Virus record (IMG/VR): IMGVR_UViG_3300046009_012300
Location: 1 to 21,392 of that record
DNA: 21,392 nucleotides
Reading direction: 5' to 3' (one strand)
Origin: a virus
Positions 1-8,387 of this stretch are shown piece by piece; the stretch's first letter is position 1; every line of letters begins with the position of its first letter. A program made the position numbers and the translations under genes. The notes under the pieces were generated by a model. That model saw only the letters and a program-made list of their open reading frames with translations. It ran no database searches and had not been told where the DNA came from.

Positions 1-375
1 CGCCAGCTCCTTGTCCAGGAACGCGGCGTGCTCGCGGGCGTCGTAGGCGAGCACCTTCGCGTCGTTCGGGTTCGAGAACATGAGCGAGAGCTGCCGGTGC
101 GTCTTCGCGCCGGAGAACGCGCGGACGAGGTTGCCGTCTAGGAACGTGAAGATTCCGGGGAACATGCGGAACTGGAAGCCCGGCGTCACCTCGGAGCCGT
201 CAGCGCACGGGACGCCGACGAAGGTCACGTCCGGGTTCGCGCCCTCGATGTCGCGGAGGACGGGGGCCATCTGGTCGCAGTTTGGGCATCCTGCGGGCTT
301 GTAGAACTCGACGACGAGCCTGCCGGGCGTACCGGCGACCAGCTCGCGGACCTCGGACGGTTTTGCGGTTCTCAT
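1..375 (-). CDS. Thioredoxin-like protein with CPNC active site (C-terminus cut by window edge)
   Basis: The 125 visible residues read as a thioredoxin fold. After a short helix comes a beta strand (LVVEFYKPAG), then the redox motif C-P-N-C at residues 30-33, a helix (DQMAPVLRDIEG), a second strand (VTFVGVPC) and the family's cis-proline loop (MFPGIFTF), followed by a strand with the usual turn (LDGNLVRAFSGAK). Thioredoxins use CGPC, DsbA CPHC and glutaredoxins CPYC, so CPNC is compatible with disulfide exchange but does not fix its direction. No signal peptide is visible, so it probably acts in the cytoplasm or is carried in the virion. The ATG lies 9 bp after the fibre gene stop, suggesting the same transcript. 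An ATG 8 bp further upstream is followed at once by an in-frame stop, so the start at 375 is favoured. The fold is clear; the partner is inferred. Confidence 0.85.
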   Translation of the reverse strand, partial: MRTAKPSEVRELVAGTPGRLVVEFYKPAGCPNCDQMAPVLRDIEGANPDVTFVGVPCADGSEVTPGFQFRMFPGIFTFLDGNLVRAFSGAKTHRQLSLMFSNPNDAKVLAYDAREHAAFLDKELA

Positions 376-384
376 GCGCGCATT

Positions 385-3132
385 CTAAACCCCGACGAGG
401 AACCAGCCAATGCGGGCGTCGTAGGTGCCGGAGCAGCCGGAGTAGTAGGTCGTCCCCTCGCACGTTCCCTGGTCGCCGATGCCGGTGCAGCTCGCGTGGC
501 CAGAGCAGGTGGAGGAGCCGGAATCCCACGAGCAGGCGGACGTGGTGACGGAGCAGCCGGTCTGGGCCGCGCACGCGCCCTCGGAGAGGCCGGAACACGA
601 GCGGTTGTCGCGGGCAGCCTGGAACGTTGCCTTGTCCTTGTAAGAGGGCAGCGTGTAGCTGGTGGTGCCGAACCCGACCGAATCGGAGCCGGTCGGGAGG
701 ATGTTCACGTCCGCGCCGGACGACGAGGCGTTGACGAACGTGACGGTGCGCCCGAGGACGCCGGACGCCGCCGGGAGCGTGACGTTCATGGCGGTCGACC
801 ACGTGCAGCCGGTCTCCGCCGCGCACGTACCGCTGGACGAGTAGCCGCCGCAGGCGACCGTGCCGGAGCAGGCCGCGCCGTAGGTGCCGGTGCAGTTGCC
901 CGTCTCGTAGCTGCCGGTGCATGAGTAGCTGTCGTAGGTGCCGGAGCAGGACGTGAACCACGAGCCGCCGGAGCAAGCGCCCGAGCCGGAGTCGTACTCG
1001 CAGAACGAGCCGCCGTTCGCGCCGTTGCAGGCGGTGCCGTCGCCGCCGCCGTCTGAGTAGTTCGAGCAGGAGTCGGTGTTCGTCGAGCACCCTGACGTCG
1101 CGTTGCAGGCCGACTCGTCGAAGCCGGAGCAGTCCTGCGGGTTGTTGGTCCAGGAGCACCCGGTGTAGCCAGAGCAGCTCATCTCGTCGAAGCTGGAGCA
1201 GGACGCGGTTTCCACGGAGCAGCCTGACTGCCCGGCGCAGCTGGACGGGTCGCCGTTGAACGCGGAGCACGGGTTGCCCGCGAACCAGACGCACGGGAGG
1301 TGCGACTCGCAGGTCGCCTGGCCCGAGCCGGTGTAGGTCGAGCAGGCCGTCACCGACGGCGTTCCGGTGCAGGTCGGGGTGCTGGCGTCGCAGAAGTACG
1401 TGCCCATGTCCCCGGCGGTGAAGCTCTCGAACTTGAACTCGTACCCGAGCGCGAGGCCGCGCGCCGAATGGAGCGTCGTGTGCGCCGCCGAGGTCGAGCC
1501 CGCGTGCACCTTGTCCCCGAAGCTGCCGAAGCCGTAGTGGACGAAGCCGGACGAGTACAGGTACGCGGCGAGCGTGTTGCTGGTGAGGCCGGAGTTGCCC
1601 GAGTACCAGGCGGCCCCGTTGCCGCCGGAGAAGTACGTGTCGATGCCGCCGGAGCTGTTCGCGCCGACGGCGACGCGGAGCAAACCGCCGAAGCGGTAGT
1701 CCGTCCAGGTGTAGCTGTCTGAGTTGTTGAATGTAAACGCGCGCGTTGTGCCCGGCGTGCCGTTGCCCCATCCGCCATCAACGTTGACGCCGCCGGTGTG
1801 CAGGTTGGCGCGGGTGTTCGTGCCGGTCATCGGCACGAGCGACACGTCGTCAATCGATAGGCGCGAGGTGTTCGACGGCGTGAACGAGAGCGCGGCGGTC
1901 GAGGTCGCCACGAAGCGGCACTCGTGTACGCCGTCACCGGAAACGGCGGGGCAGGTGAAGCCGCCAGCCGACGGGGTGACGGTGCCGGCCGTCCATCCGG
2001 AAACGGTGTATCGCAGGCGGTACTCGCGGGTGATTTGCGTCGTCGCGGTGCTCTGCGAAAGCGGGGTCGTGCCGTTGGACGACTTGACCGCCTTGCCGCC
2101 GGACAGCGCGAACGAGCCGAACGACCACCCAGAGGACGAGGTGAAGCCGCCGTTGGTTACCACGTCGGTGCCGGTGGTCGAGAAGATGGACAGGCGGTTG
2201 AGCGAGTCGTCGTAGTAGAGGCCAGCGTTGTCCTGGGACAGCAAACCAGCCGCACCGAAGAACGGCACGGAGCCGGGCGTCATGGAATTGAAGTTCCACC
2301 CGCCGTAGGCCGTCGCGTTAACCCCGCCGCCCTGGCCGAACGACAGGACGTTGCCGCCGGACTGGTTCTGGAGGTTCCCGCCGCCGGAGCCGTGCGCCCG
2401 GAGCCCGGAACCCTCGAACGAGTACGAGCCGATGTCCACGTCGCCGGTCGCGCCGGTGTACGGGACGAGGCCGGACGTATCGCCGCCGGTCGACACGGTC
2501 ACGTTCCCGTTGGGGTCCGGCTCGGCGCCGTTGACCGTCTTCACCACCTGCTTCGCCAGGAGGAAGGACGTGCGCTTATCGAGCACGCCGAGCGCGAACT
2601 TTACCTTCTCGTCCATTTTGCCGCCGGTCTCGAACTTCGGAAGGTCGAGTCGGTCCGCGGAGATTTTCTTCGAGGACTCGTTCACCTTGTCGACGACCTC
2701 GTCGGGGGTGATTTGGGTGCCGTCTCTACCAGGAAGGCCGGGGGCGCCGGGGATAGGCTCGGGAACGGTGACGAGCGCGGCCACCTCCTCGGCGGTCGGT
2801 ACGGCCTTGAGCACCTCGGGGATGACCCGGTCGATGATTTCCTCCTCGTCGGCGTCGGCGCCCGGCTCGCCGGGGTCGCCTTTAGGACCCCTGAGCGCCT
2901 CCGTCTCCTCCGGGGTGAGGTCGTAGGTGAATTCTATATCGGAAGGCTTTTTTTTTACTTCGTCAAGGATTTCGCCGGCCGCGGCGCTGACGGCGGCGAC
3001 CACCTCGTCGGACGCGTTAGCGATTTCGCCGGAAAGGCGCTGGGAAACCTCGCCAATTTTGACGTAGGCCGCCTGGGCGGGGTCTTTGCGCGCCAGCTCG
3101 AGCTCCGCCAGTTTCCGCAGCTTCTCGTCCAT
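385..3132 (-). CDS. Large modular tail fibre / receptor-binding protein with collagen-like and cysteine-rich repeats
   Basis: This 915-residue protein is most likely a tail fibre or adhesin. The N-terminal ~75 residues are charged and helical. Short collagen-like Gly-X-Y runs follow at residues 82-93 (GPKGDPGEPGAD) and 129-138 (GAPGLPGRDG). Residues 221-235 hold the 'LVPYTGATGDVDIGSY' module common in environmental phage fibres. Residues 322-434 resemble a carbohydrate-binding module (NGGF...W start, SLVP end). Residues ~450-575 are Gly/Ser/Tyr-rich beta repeats. The C-terminal beta domain (MNVTLPAASG...WFLVGV) carries two cysteine-rich blocks, 581-776 and 846-900, holding 33 of the protein's 35 cysteines. 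The gene is last but one in the visible late block, as expected for a fibre. Its leader shows no strong ribosome site. Fibre identity is inferred from architecture and position; the receptor is unknown. Confidence 0.8.
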   Translation of the reverse strand: MDEKLRKLAELELARKDPAQAAYVKIGEVSQRLSGEIANASDEVVAAVSAAAGEILDEVKKKPSDIEFTYDLTPEETEALRGPKGDPGEPGADADEEEIIDRVIPEVLKAVPTAEEVAALVTVPEPIPGAPGLPGRDGTQITPDEVVDKVNESSKKISADRLDLPKFETGGKMDEKVKFALGVLDKRTSFLLAKQVVKTVNGAEPDPNGNVTVSTGGDTSGLVPYTGATGDVDIGSYSFEGSGLRAHGSGGGNLQNQSGGNVLSFGQGGGVNATAYGGWNFNSMTPGSVPFFGAAGLLSQDNAGLYYDDSLNRLSIFSTTGTDVVTNGGFTSSSGWSFGSFALSGGKAVKSSNGTTPLSQSTATTQITREYRLRYTVSGWTAGTVTPSAGGFTCPAVSGDGVHECRFVATSTAALSFTPSNTSRLSIDDVSLVPMTGTNTRANLHTGGVNVDGGWGNGTPGTTRAFTFNNSDSYTWTDYRFGGLLRVAVGANSSGGIDTYFSGGNGAAWYSGNSGLTSNTLAAYLYSSGFVHYGFGSFGDKVHAGSTSAAHTTLHSARGLALGYEFKFESFTAGDMGTYFCDASTPTCTGTPSVTACSTYTGSGQATCESHLPCVWFAGNPCSAFNGDPSSCAGQSGCSVETASCSSFDEMSCSGYTGCSWTNNPQDCSGFDESACNATSGCSTNTDSCSNYSDGGGDGTACNGANGGSFCEYDSGSGACSGGSWFTSCSGTYDSYSCTGSYETGNCTGTYGAACSGTVACGGYSSSGTCAAETGCTWSTAMNVTLPAASGVLGRTVTFVNASSSGADVNILPTGSDSVGFGTTSYTLPSYKDKATFQAARDNRSCSGLSEGACAAQTGCSVTTSACSWDSGSSTCSGHASCTGIGDQGTCEGTTYYSGCSGTYDARIGWFLVGV
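433..597 (-). repeat. Cysteine-rich repeat block 2 of the fibre protein
   Basis: Residues 846-900 of the fibre contain 8 cysteines in the same pattern as block 1: C-S-G-L-x4-C-x5-G-C-S, then C-S-W and C-S-G-x2-S-C, ending in a C-S-G-T-Y-D unit. The block lies between KDKATFQAARDN and RIGWFLVGV, which read as adjacent strands of one beta domain. Confidence 0.75.
805..1392 (-). repeat. Cysteine-rich PSI-like repeat block 1 of the fibre protein
   Basis: Residues 581-776 of the fibre contain 25 cysteines. The recurring unit is C-S-x-[FYL]-x(3-6)-C-x5-[GP]-C-[STV]-x(4-6)-C, for example CSSFDEMSCSGYTGCSW and CSGFDESACNATSGCS. The second half changes to shorter C-[ST]-G-[ST]-Y units (CSGTYDSYSCTGSYETGNC). 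The pattern resembles PSI/plexin-type disulfide repeats; that resemblance is by eye only. Confidence 0.75.
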
Positions 3133-3255
3133 GTGTGGATAGCTTATCTTGACTAGGGAAAACGTGTGCGGCAGGGTAGCTCGGTGCTATACACGCTTCT
3201 CATGTCAGCAATCGTGGCCGTCGCGCTATGCGTGGCCCTGGATATGCTGGAGTGA
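3133..3255. other. Intergenic gap upstream of the fibre gene
   Basis: This 123 bp gap separates the 505-residue internal protein from the fibre gene and is one of the longest inside the late block, so it may hold a promoter for the fibre/thioredoxin unit. On the minus strand a TTGCTG and a TATAGC occur, but only 14 bp apart, so no promoter is called. A CTATCCACA (DnaA-box-like) lies at 3134-3142 on the minus strand, just before the fibre start. A 17-codon plus-strand ORF at 3202 has no support. Confidence 0.4.
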
Positions 3256-4773
3256 CTACTCGCCTTCGGCGGTCATGACGTCGACGAGCGACGCCTTGAG
3301 CCACGGGACAGCCGAGAGCACCTGGGCACGCTCTTTCGGCTTCGCGCTCGCGAGCCACGACGCGAGCTCGGTTTTGAACTTCATTGAGCTGAGTGCCCTG
3401 CGGGCTCCCGCGAACGTGAGGGCGGCGATTGCCGTTTCCGGGCTGAGGAGCTCTCCCGACTGCGCCGCACCCGCCGCCGCGCCGATGCCGCCGAGCATCG
3501 CCGTGCCGAACTTAATGAAACCCTGGCGCTCCATAACCTGCGCGCGGTGCTCAGCCGCCTTTTTCGCGGAGATGAGGTCGCCGATTCGCTCGTTCAACGC
3601 CTTGGTGTCCGGCGCCACCTCCTCGATAGCCTTCCGAACGTTCGCGTACACGCCCTGAATCGCGCTGTTCGCGAGCTTGTCGTCCGACTCGTTCCCGGTC
3701 CACTTCGCGAGCTCGCCGATGTCTGACTTGAGCGTTCGCGCGGCGGACGGGATTGCCTCGGGGATGAGACCAGACTTGTCCGCGCCGAGCATGAGGAGTA
3801 GGTCTTTTCTGGTGTTCTTGAGTCGGCTGATTAGGTCAGCGTTCGTCTTCGGCGCCTTCTCGGCAGACTTAATCGCGTCGTCGATTGGCTTCAGGGCGTT
3901 CGCGAAGCCCATCTCTTTTCCAGCTTTGTCAATTGGCTGCAGCACCTTCGAGAAGTTCACCTTCTTGCCCGCGTCGTCGTACGACTTCAACGATAGTCCT
4001 AGCTCGTCTGTCTTCGCGCGCAGCGTCGAGCCGACCTTGGTGATGAGGTCGTCGAAGTTAGAGGCGGTGATTCCTTCCTGCGCGATTGCCCTCCCGGGAT
4101 TCTTTCCGTACGAGAGGTGCTTCATGAGCGGGGACACGACCGAGTTCACCAGGCGCGGCGCGAGCTTCTCTCCGGCAATGCGCGCCGCTTTTCCAATTCC
4201 CGCGGTGCCGAGGTCGAACGCGGCGGACGTCGCGGCGGCTTTGAGCGCCTCGCCGTTAACGGAGCCCTGGTTCGCGAGCTCAGACGCGGCGGAGCCGACG
4301 GCGCCGGCGACGGTTCGCGCCGCGAGCCCGGTCTTGCCGAACGCAGACGCTACCTTAACCGCCCCGGCTGACGGGAGCACGTACGAGGCGAGCTCGGCGG
4401 TTCCCGCGCCGAACTTTTCGGCCGTAGAAGACGGCGCGAGCTTCTGCTGCAGAACTTTTCCCTCCTGGGTCGTCTTGTCGAGCGCGCTGAGGCCGGGCTG
4501 TGAAGACTTCACCTCTTCGTACGTTTTGAAAGGGTTGAGGGCGGCGTACGTACGCTGGCCGATGTCCTGCAGCGCGCCGAGCGCCCCAACGCCGACGCCG
4601 ACGGCACCCTTCGTGAATCCGGTCGCGAACCCGGCGATTCCGGTCTTGCCGTCGTTCACTCCCTCGACGACATGCCCGCGCTTCTCGAGCGCCGATTTGA
4701 GACCTTCCTCGGTCGCGCCGGCGGGGAGCTTCGCGGCGAGCGCGGCGAACTCCTGAGCAGATACGTAAGCCAT
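3256..4773 (-). CDS. Putative internal / DNA-ejection virion protein with hydrophobic helices
   Basis: No enzyme motif is recognised in this 505-residue protein. It begins with a compact helical region (VSAQEFAALAAKLPAGATEEGLKSALEKRG) of a kind seen at the start of phage virion-associated proteins. Two Gly/Ala-rich hydrophobic stretches follow, near residues 45-70 (IAGFATGFTKGAVGVGVGAL) and 125-200 (SYVLPSAGAVKVASAFGKTG onward). A long charged helical centre leads to another Gly/Ala segment near 428-460 (FGTAMLGGIGAAAGAAQSGE). Such alternation of amphipathic and hydrophobic helices is typical of podovirus internal proteins that leave the head and line a channel through the host envelope. It lies 3 bp after the coiled-coil protein gene, so the two are co-transcribed and may act together. 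The function is inferred. Confidence 0.6.
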   Translation of the reverse strand: MAYVSAQEFAALAAKLPAGATEEGLKSALEKRGHVVEGVNDGKTGIAGFATGFTKGAVGVGVGALGALQDIGQRTYAALNPFKTYEEVKSSQPGLSALDKTTQEGKVLQQKLAPSSTAEKFGAGTAELASYVLPSAGAVKVASAFGKTGLAARTVAGAVGSAASELANQGSVNGEALKAAATSAAFDLGTAGIGKAARIAGEKLAPRLVNSVVSPLMKHLSYGKNPGRAIAQEGITASNFDDLITKVGSTLRAKTDELGLSLKSYDDAGKKVNFSKVLQPIDKAGKEMGFANALKPIDDAIKSAEKAPKTNADLISRLKNTRKDLLLMLGADKSGLIPEAIPSAARTLKSDIGELAKWTGNESDDKLANSAIQGVYANVRKAIEEVAPDTKALNERIGDLISAKKAAEHRAQVMERQGFIKFGTAMLGGIGAAAGAAQSGELLSPETAIAALTFAGARRALSSMKFKTELASWLASAKPKERAQVLSAVPWLKASLVDVMTAEGE

Positions 4774-4776
4774 AGT

Positions 4777-6348
4777 CTAGAGGTTTTGTCCGGTAAGGAA
4801 GCTGTCGTACACGGAATCACCGCTGTCAATTGAGGCGGTCTGCTCCTGGAGGTACGGCTTTGTTTGCTGGTACGCCTGGTAGAACCCGGCGCCGATGCCG
4901 CGGTCGTACTTGTTCGAAAGCTTATTGGTCATATCGTTGACCAGCACGTCCGCCTTCGTGAGGTACGTGTCGACCGTATCCTTGTTCGAGTAGAAGCGCT
5001 TCTGGGAATCGTTGAGCTCGAACCCGGTCAGCGAGAGGCCGGTATCGACGACGCGGAGCTTGCTGTCGAAGTTGTTCACGAGAGACAGGAACTCGGTGGT
5101 CTTCGGGTCCTGCTTTCCGAAGTATCCGCTCGCCTCGTACAGCGCCTTCTTGGCGTAGCTGATATCGAAGTCTGGATTTTCCTTCAGGAAATTCTTGATT
5201 TCGCCGTACTGTTGGAGCGCGTCTTCGGCGGCGTCGTACGCGTTCTGCTCTTTAGCGTCCCGCGTAGAAACGAACCGCGAGCGTGCCAGGTCGAGCATCG
5301 CCGGGGTACCACCTGTCTGGTAGGCGTTGATTAGGTCAGACGCCGCGGCGTCGCGACCCTTCTGCGTGGAGCCGCCGGTAAGCGAAGCAATATTATTAAT
5401 CCAAAGGTCCGCGTTCTGCAGAGCTGACGAACCAGTCTGCGTCGAGACGCCGTACGAACCAGCTCCCGTCGGCTGCAGGCTTGCCTCGTAGGCGGCGTTC
5501 TGGCGCTGGAGCTTGGCCTGGTATTCCATGCGTGCGGTCTCGCGCTCGGCGGCGAGCTTGTCGCTGTACAGGCTAACCTCGATGGCGCGCTGGTCGGCGA
5601 TGCGTTTGTTCTCTGCTGAAAGGAGCGGCGATACCATATCGAGGTACTGCTTCTGGAGGGCGATGCGATTCTCGCGCTCGCCGTACTCGATTTGGAGCTT
5701 CTGGTCCACGAGGTCCATGGCGGTCGAGATGTTCCCCTGCGCGGCGTTCGCCAGGATGGCGATGTCCGCCTGCCGGGAGAGCGACTGGCGCTGGATGTCC
5801 TGGAGCTTCTTGTTCGCGTAGCCGGCGGTCATGAAGCCGAGCTCGCCGTTGTTGATGGCGTCGGTCGTCTTCTTGAGGTTCCGCTGCTCCTGCTCGAGCT
5901 GCTTCGTGTACGTGTTGAGCAGCTCCTTGTTGGCGTTGACGCCCTCGGACTTCATCAGCTCCGCCTGGCGGGCCGACTTGCCGGCGACGCCGGAGATGTC
6001 CTTCTGAACCGACGCGAGTATCTCGGCAATTTGCGTTTCTACCGGTCCGGCTTGGGTCTGGAAGGCGGCCGCGGCGTTCTTCGCGTCCTGCACGCCGGGC
6101 ATGGACGCGCCGATAGCGTACGACGCGTCGGCGATGGCGCCGGACTCCTTGGGGGTCGGGACGGTCGGCGTGTCGGACTTGCCGAGCCTGCCGGCGTCGA
6201 CGCTGGTCTTCGGGGACACCTTGGGCTGGACGAGCATGACGCCCGACGACTTGCCGATGTCCTTTGCGGCGGCGAGCGCCTGCTCGGACGAGCCGGCCTC
6301 GACCGTCTGGAGCTTGTCCGCGGAGTCTACGTACTGGTACTTAGCCAT
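4777..6348 (-). CDS. Putative internal virion protein, long coiled coil
   Basis: This 523-residue protein is rich in Ala, Gln, Lys and Glu. The first ~40 residues look like a small alpha/beta element (KYQYVDSADKLQTVEAGSSEQALAAAKDIG). A disordered Pro/Thr/Ser linker follows, and then, from about residue 95 to 290, nearly continuous predicted coiled coil (for example LLNTYTKQLEQEQRNLKKTT and ERETARMEYQAKLQRQNAAY). The C-terminal half is helical with aromatic residues (RGIGAGFYQAYQQTKPYLQ). There is no signal peptide, membrane helix or catalytic motif. Its place between the nozzle-like tail protein and the hydrophobic internal protein suggests a second internal or ejection protein. It is too short and lacks the repetitive hydrophobic pattern for a typical tape measure, though a tape-measure role cannot be fully excluded. 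Confidence 0.6.
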   Translation of the reverse strand: MAKYQYVDSADKLQTVEAGSSEQALAAAKDIGKSSGVMLVQPKVSPKTSVDAGRLGKSDTPTVPTPKESGAIADASYAIGASMPGVQDAKNAAAAFQTQAGPVETQIAEILASVQKDISGVAGKSARQAELMKSEGVNANKELLNTYTKQLEQEQRNLKKTTDAINNGELGFMTAGYANKKLQDIQRQSLSRQADIAILANAAQGNISTAMDLVDQKLQIEYGERENRIALQKQYLDMVSPLLSAENKRIADQRAIEVSLYSDKLAAERETARMEYQAKLQRQNAAYEASLQPTGAGSYGVSTQTGSSALQNADLWINNIASLTGGSTQKGRDAAASDLINAYQTGGTPAMLDLARSRFVSTRDAKEQNAYDAAEDALQQYGEIKNFLKENPDFDISYAKKALYEASGYFGKQDPKTTEFLSLVNNFDSKLRVVDTGLSLTGFELNDSQKRFYSNKDTVDTYLTKADVLVNDMTNKLSNKYDRGIGAGFYQAYQQTKPYLQEQTASIDSGDSVYDSFLTGQNL

Positions 6349-6362
6349 GTCGGGTGATTATC

Positions 6363-8387
6363 TCAGGAATGCTTCTTGTCGGGACCGGAAACGACCTCGA
6401 GCTGCTCGATGGCGACGTCGTACCCGCGGAGCTCCACCTTGAGCTGGAGGAACTTCCCCTTGCGGTCGATGGCGAACCGCTTCCAGCCGCCGTCGGCGCT
6501 GGTCATCACGCCCGCCTTCTTGAAGTTGGTGAACACGAACCGGCAGGTGTCGGACGCCGCGATGTTCTCGATGGACTCGTCGATGGTCACAGTCCAGGTG
6601 CCGCCGGACAGCTCGCGGGAGACGACGTGCGCCAGGTAGCCGGAGCCGGCGCCCTGGATGAACTCCACCTCGTCGCCGTCCTGCACGTACGAGAGGTCGC
6701 GGAGGCTGTTCGGCACGGTGAACGACGTGGACGACGCCCAGGTGCCGCAGTCGCTCGTGGTGTTGAACCTGACGGGGTACGCGGCCGGGTTTGCATCCTC
6801 GACGCGGTACTTAACGACGACCTTGTCGATGTCCTTGGTGAGGCCGGACACCTTGAGCCACGCCGCGTTGAACGTGTCGGTCACGTTGGACGAGAAAATC
6901 TTCGCGGTGGTGACGTGGCCGCGGTTCTCCGGGCCCTCCACGAGGGCGCACACCTGGCGGACGGTGGTCGCGACGCTCTTCGCGGCGCACTCGCCGACGT
7001 AGATTGCCGAGCCGCCGAGCGCGGGCAGGTCGGGCGGCACCTCCATGACGGCGACCGAGCCGGGCGCCTCGATGAGCGACTGGCCGAAGTCGCTGTTCGG
7101 GTAGAAGAACAGGTAGTGGGTGCCGGAGCCAGCCGAGGTGATGTCCACGGCGGTGCCCGCGTTCGCCTCGGTGCGGGTAGACGCGAGCTTCAGCGTCGTC
7201 GTCGACGCGTTGATGGCGTAGTAGAGCTTGCCGCTCGTGGTTCCTCCCGGCGCGTCGCCCGAGTACAGGACAACCGGCGTGGCGGTTGCCGGCACAGTCC
7301 CCGACGAGACGGTGAGCACGTCGGTGGTCGTATTGACGCCGGTCCCCGAGTCTACCGCGAGCTGCTGGCGCTTGGCACCGGTGAGCGAGTAGCGGTGGTA
7401 CACGCCGCCGACGTTCTGGTCGTAGCAGTGGACGCCCGACGGGGACTGCGGCATGTACGCCTCGTCCTTCGGGAGCGTGTCCACGAAGGCGAGCAGCACG
7501 TCGCCGTCCGGCACGAGGCCGCCGGCGACCGACGAGTTCTGACCGAGCCGCTTGCGGCTGTTAAAGATTGGCCACGACGCGACCGGCGAGAACCCGGCGC
7601 CGTTGAACTGGAGCACCTGCCCCTTGTTCGTGACAATGACCGGAACGCCGCCGACCGTCGCCATCGCGGTCACCTCGGTCGCGTCGATTGGGTACACGTC
7701 GTCCGGCCCAGAGTTCGCCGCCGCGCCCCAGCGGGCGACGATTGCCTGCCCCCTGTAGTTCTTGGTGCCGATGAAGAAATCCGAGTTGGTCGACACGATG
7801 CAGAACGCCTCGTGGAACGTCGGCAGCGTCATGGTGAACTGCAGCGCGTGGGCGGTGCTGTACGTCTTGACGGTGTTCCCGTCGCCGACGGCGAGGTTGT
7901 CGACGAACTGCGCGACGCACAGAGGACGGGCGACTCCGGAAGACAGTCCGGTGATTCTGGACGTCCAGGTGCCGCCGGACGTGCGCGAGTGGACGGTGTT
8001 GGTGCCGCCGACGTACACCTCGCCCTGCCACGCGACCGCGCCGCCGTGGTTCGACGAAGCCGGCGCGCCGGTGTCCTTGGTCGCCACGTTCTCGGCGAAC
8101 GACGACGCGATTGCGAAGTCGTTGTCGTTCGTGTGCAGGTAGTAGTCGCCGCCGGTGACCGACGCGTACGGCGTGACGATGCCGCCCCAGGTGGTGCCGA
8201 GGCTCGCGTCGCCCAGGAGTCCCTCCGTAGCGTTGTTCGCCTCGTCGCTGAACACGGAGACGGCGCGCGGTGACAGGCGCGCGTAGCCGGCCTCGTCGAA
8301 GTAGACGTTCCGGGTAGCCCAGAGTTCGCCCGAGCGGTCTGACTCGTTCGTGACCTTCCAGTAGGAGCCTTGCGGTAGAGAAATCAT
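6363..8387 (-). CDS. Beta-rich tail protein, nozzle / tail-tube-B-like
   Basis: This 674-residue protein starts MISLPQGSYWKVTNESDRSG and soon reads WATRNVYFDEAGYARLSPRA, the style of opening found in large podovirus tail proteins of the nozzle or tubular-B type. The body has repeated short blades ending in Trp or Tyr (AVAWQGEVYVGGTNTVHSR, LCVAQFVDNLAVGDGNTVKT, FCIVSTNSDFFIGTKNY), consistent with a beta propeller. The C-terminal ~150 residues form further beta sandwiches (WKRFAIDRKGKFLQLKVELR). Its ATG overlaps the TGA of the 51-residue gene before it (ATGA), so translation is probably coupled. Length and position between head-proximal genes and internal proteins fit a tail hub or nozzle. The assignment rests on layout and pattern, not on a recognised catalytic or binding residue. 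Confidence 0.6.
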   Translation of the reverse strand: MISLPQGSYWKVTNESDRSGELWATRNVYFDEAGYARLSPRAVSVFSDEANNATEGLLGDASLGTTWGGIVTPYASVTGGDYYLHTNDNDFAIASSFAENVATKDTGAPASSNHGGAVAWQGEVYVGGTNTVHSRTSGGTWTSRITGLSSGVARPLCVAQFVDNLAVGDGNTVKTYSTAHALQFTMTLPTFHEAFCIVSTNSDFFIGTKNYRGQAIVARWGAAANSGPDDVYPIDATEVTAMATVGGVPVIVTNKGQVLQFNGAGFSPVASWPIFNSRKRLGQNSSVAGGLVPDGDVLLAFVDTLPKDEAYMPQSPSGVHCYDQNVGGVYHRYSLTGAKRQQLAVDSGTGVNTTTDVLTVSSGTVPATATPVVLYSGDAPGGTTSGKLYYAINASTTTLKLASTRTEANAGTAVDITSAGSGTHYLFFYPNSDFGQSLIEAPGSVAVMEVPPDLPALGGSAIYVGECAAKSVATTVRQVCALVEGPENRGHVTTAKIFSSNVTDTFNAAWLKVSGLTKDIDKVVVKYRVEDANPAAYPVRFNTTSDCGTWASSTSFTVPNSLRDLSYVQDGDEVEFIQGAGSGYLAHVVSRELSGGTWTVTIDESIENIAASDTCRFVFTNFKKAGVMTSADGGWKRFAIDRKGKFLQLKVELRGYDVAIEQLEVVSGPDKKHS

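Noticed and set aside
200-1771. A 523-codon minus-strand frame overlapping the fibre gene
   Set aside because: Its translation is almost entirely Arg, Leu and His, a frame-shifted shadow of the Cys/Ser/Gly-rich fibre.
385-3132. A diversity-generating retroelement target in the fibre C-terminus
   Set aside because: No template repeat, reverse transcriptase or accessory gene is present in the window; the C-terminus shows cysteine repeats rather than an adenine-biased variable region.
1924-3156. A 410-codon plus-strand frame opposite the fibre N-terminus
   Set aside because: Low-complexity Gly/Arg/Val composition and no start signal; shadow of the fibre gene.
6354-8273. A 639-codon open frame on the plus strand opposite the nozzle-like tail gene
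   Set aside because: It is rich in Arg, Gly, Val, Asp and His with no domain, and mirrors the codon bias of the minus-strand gene; long antisense frames are expected in GC-rich DNA.
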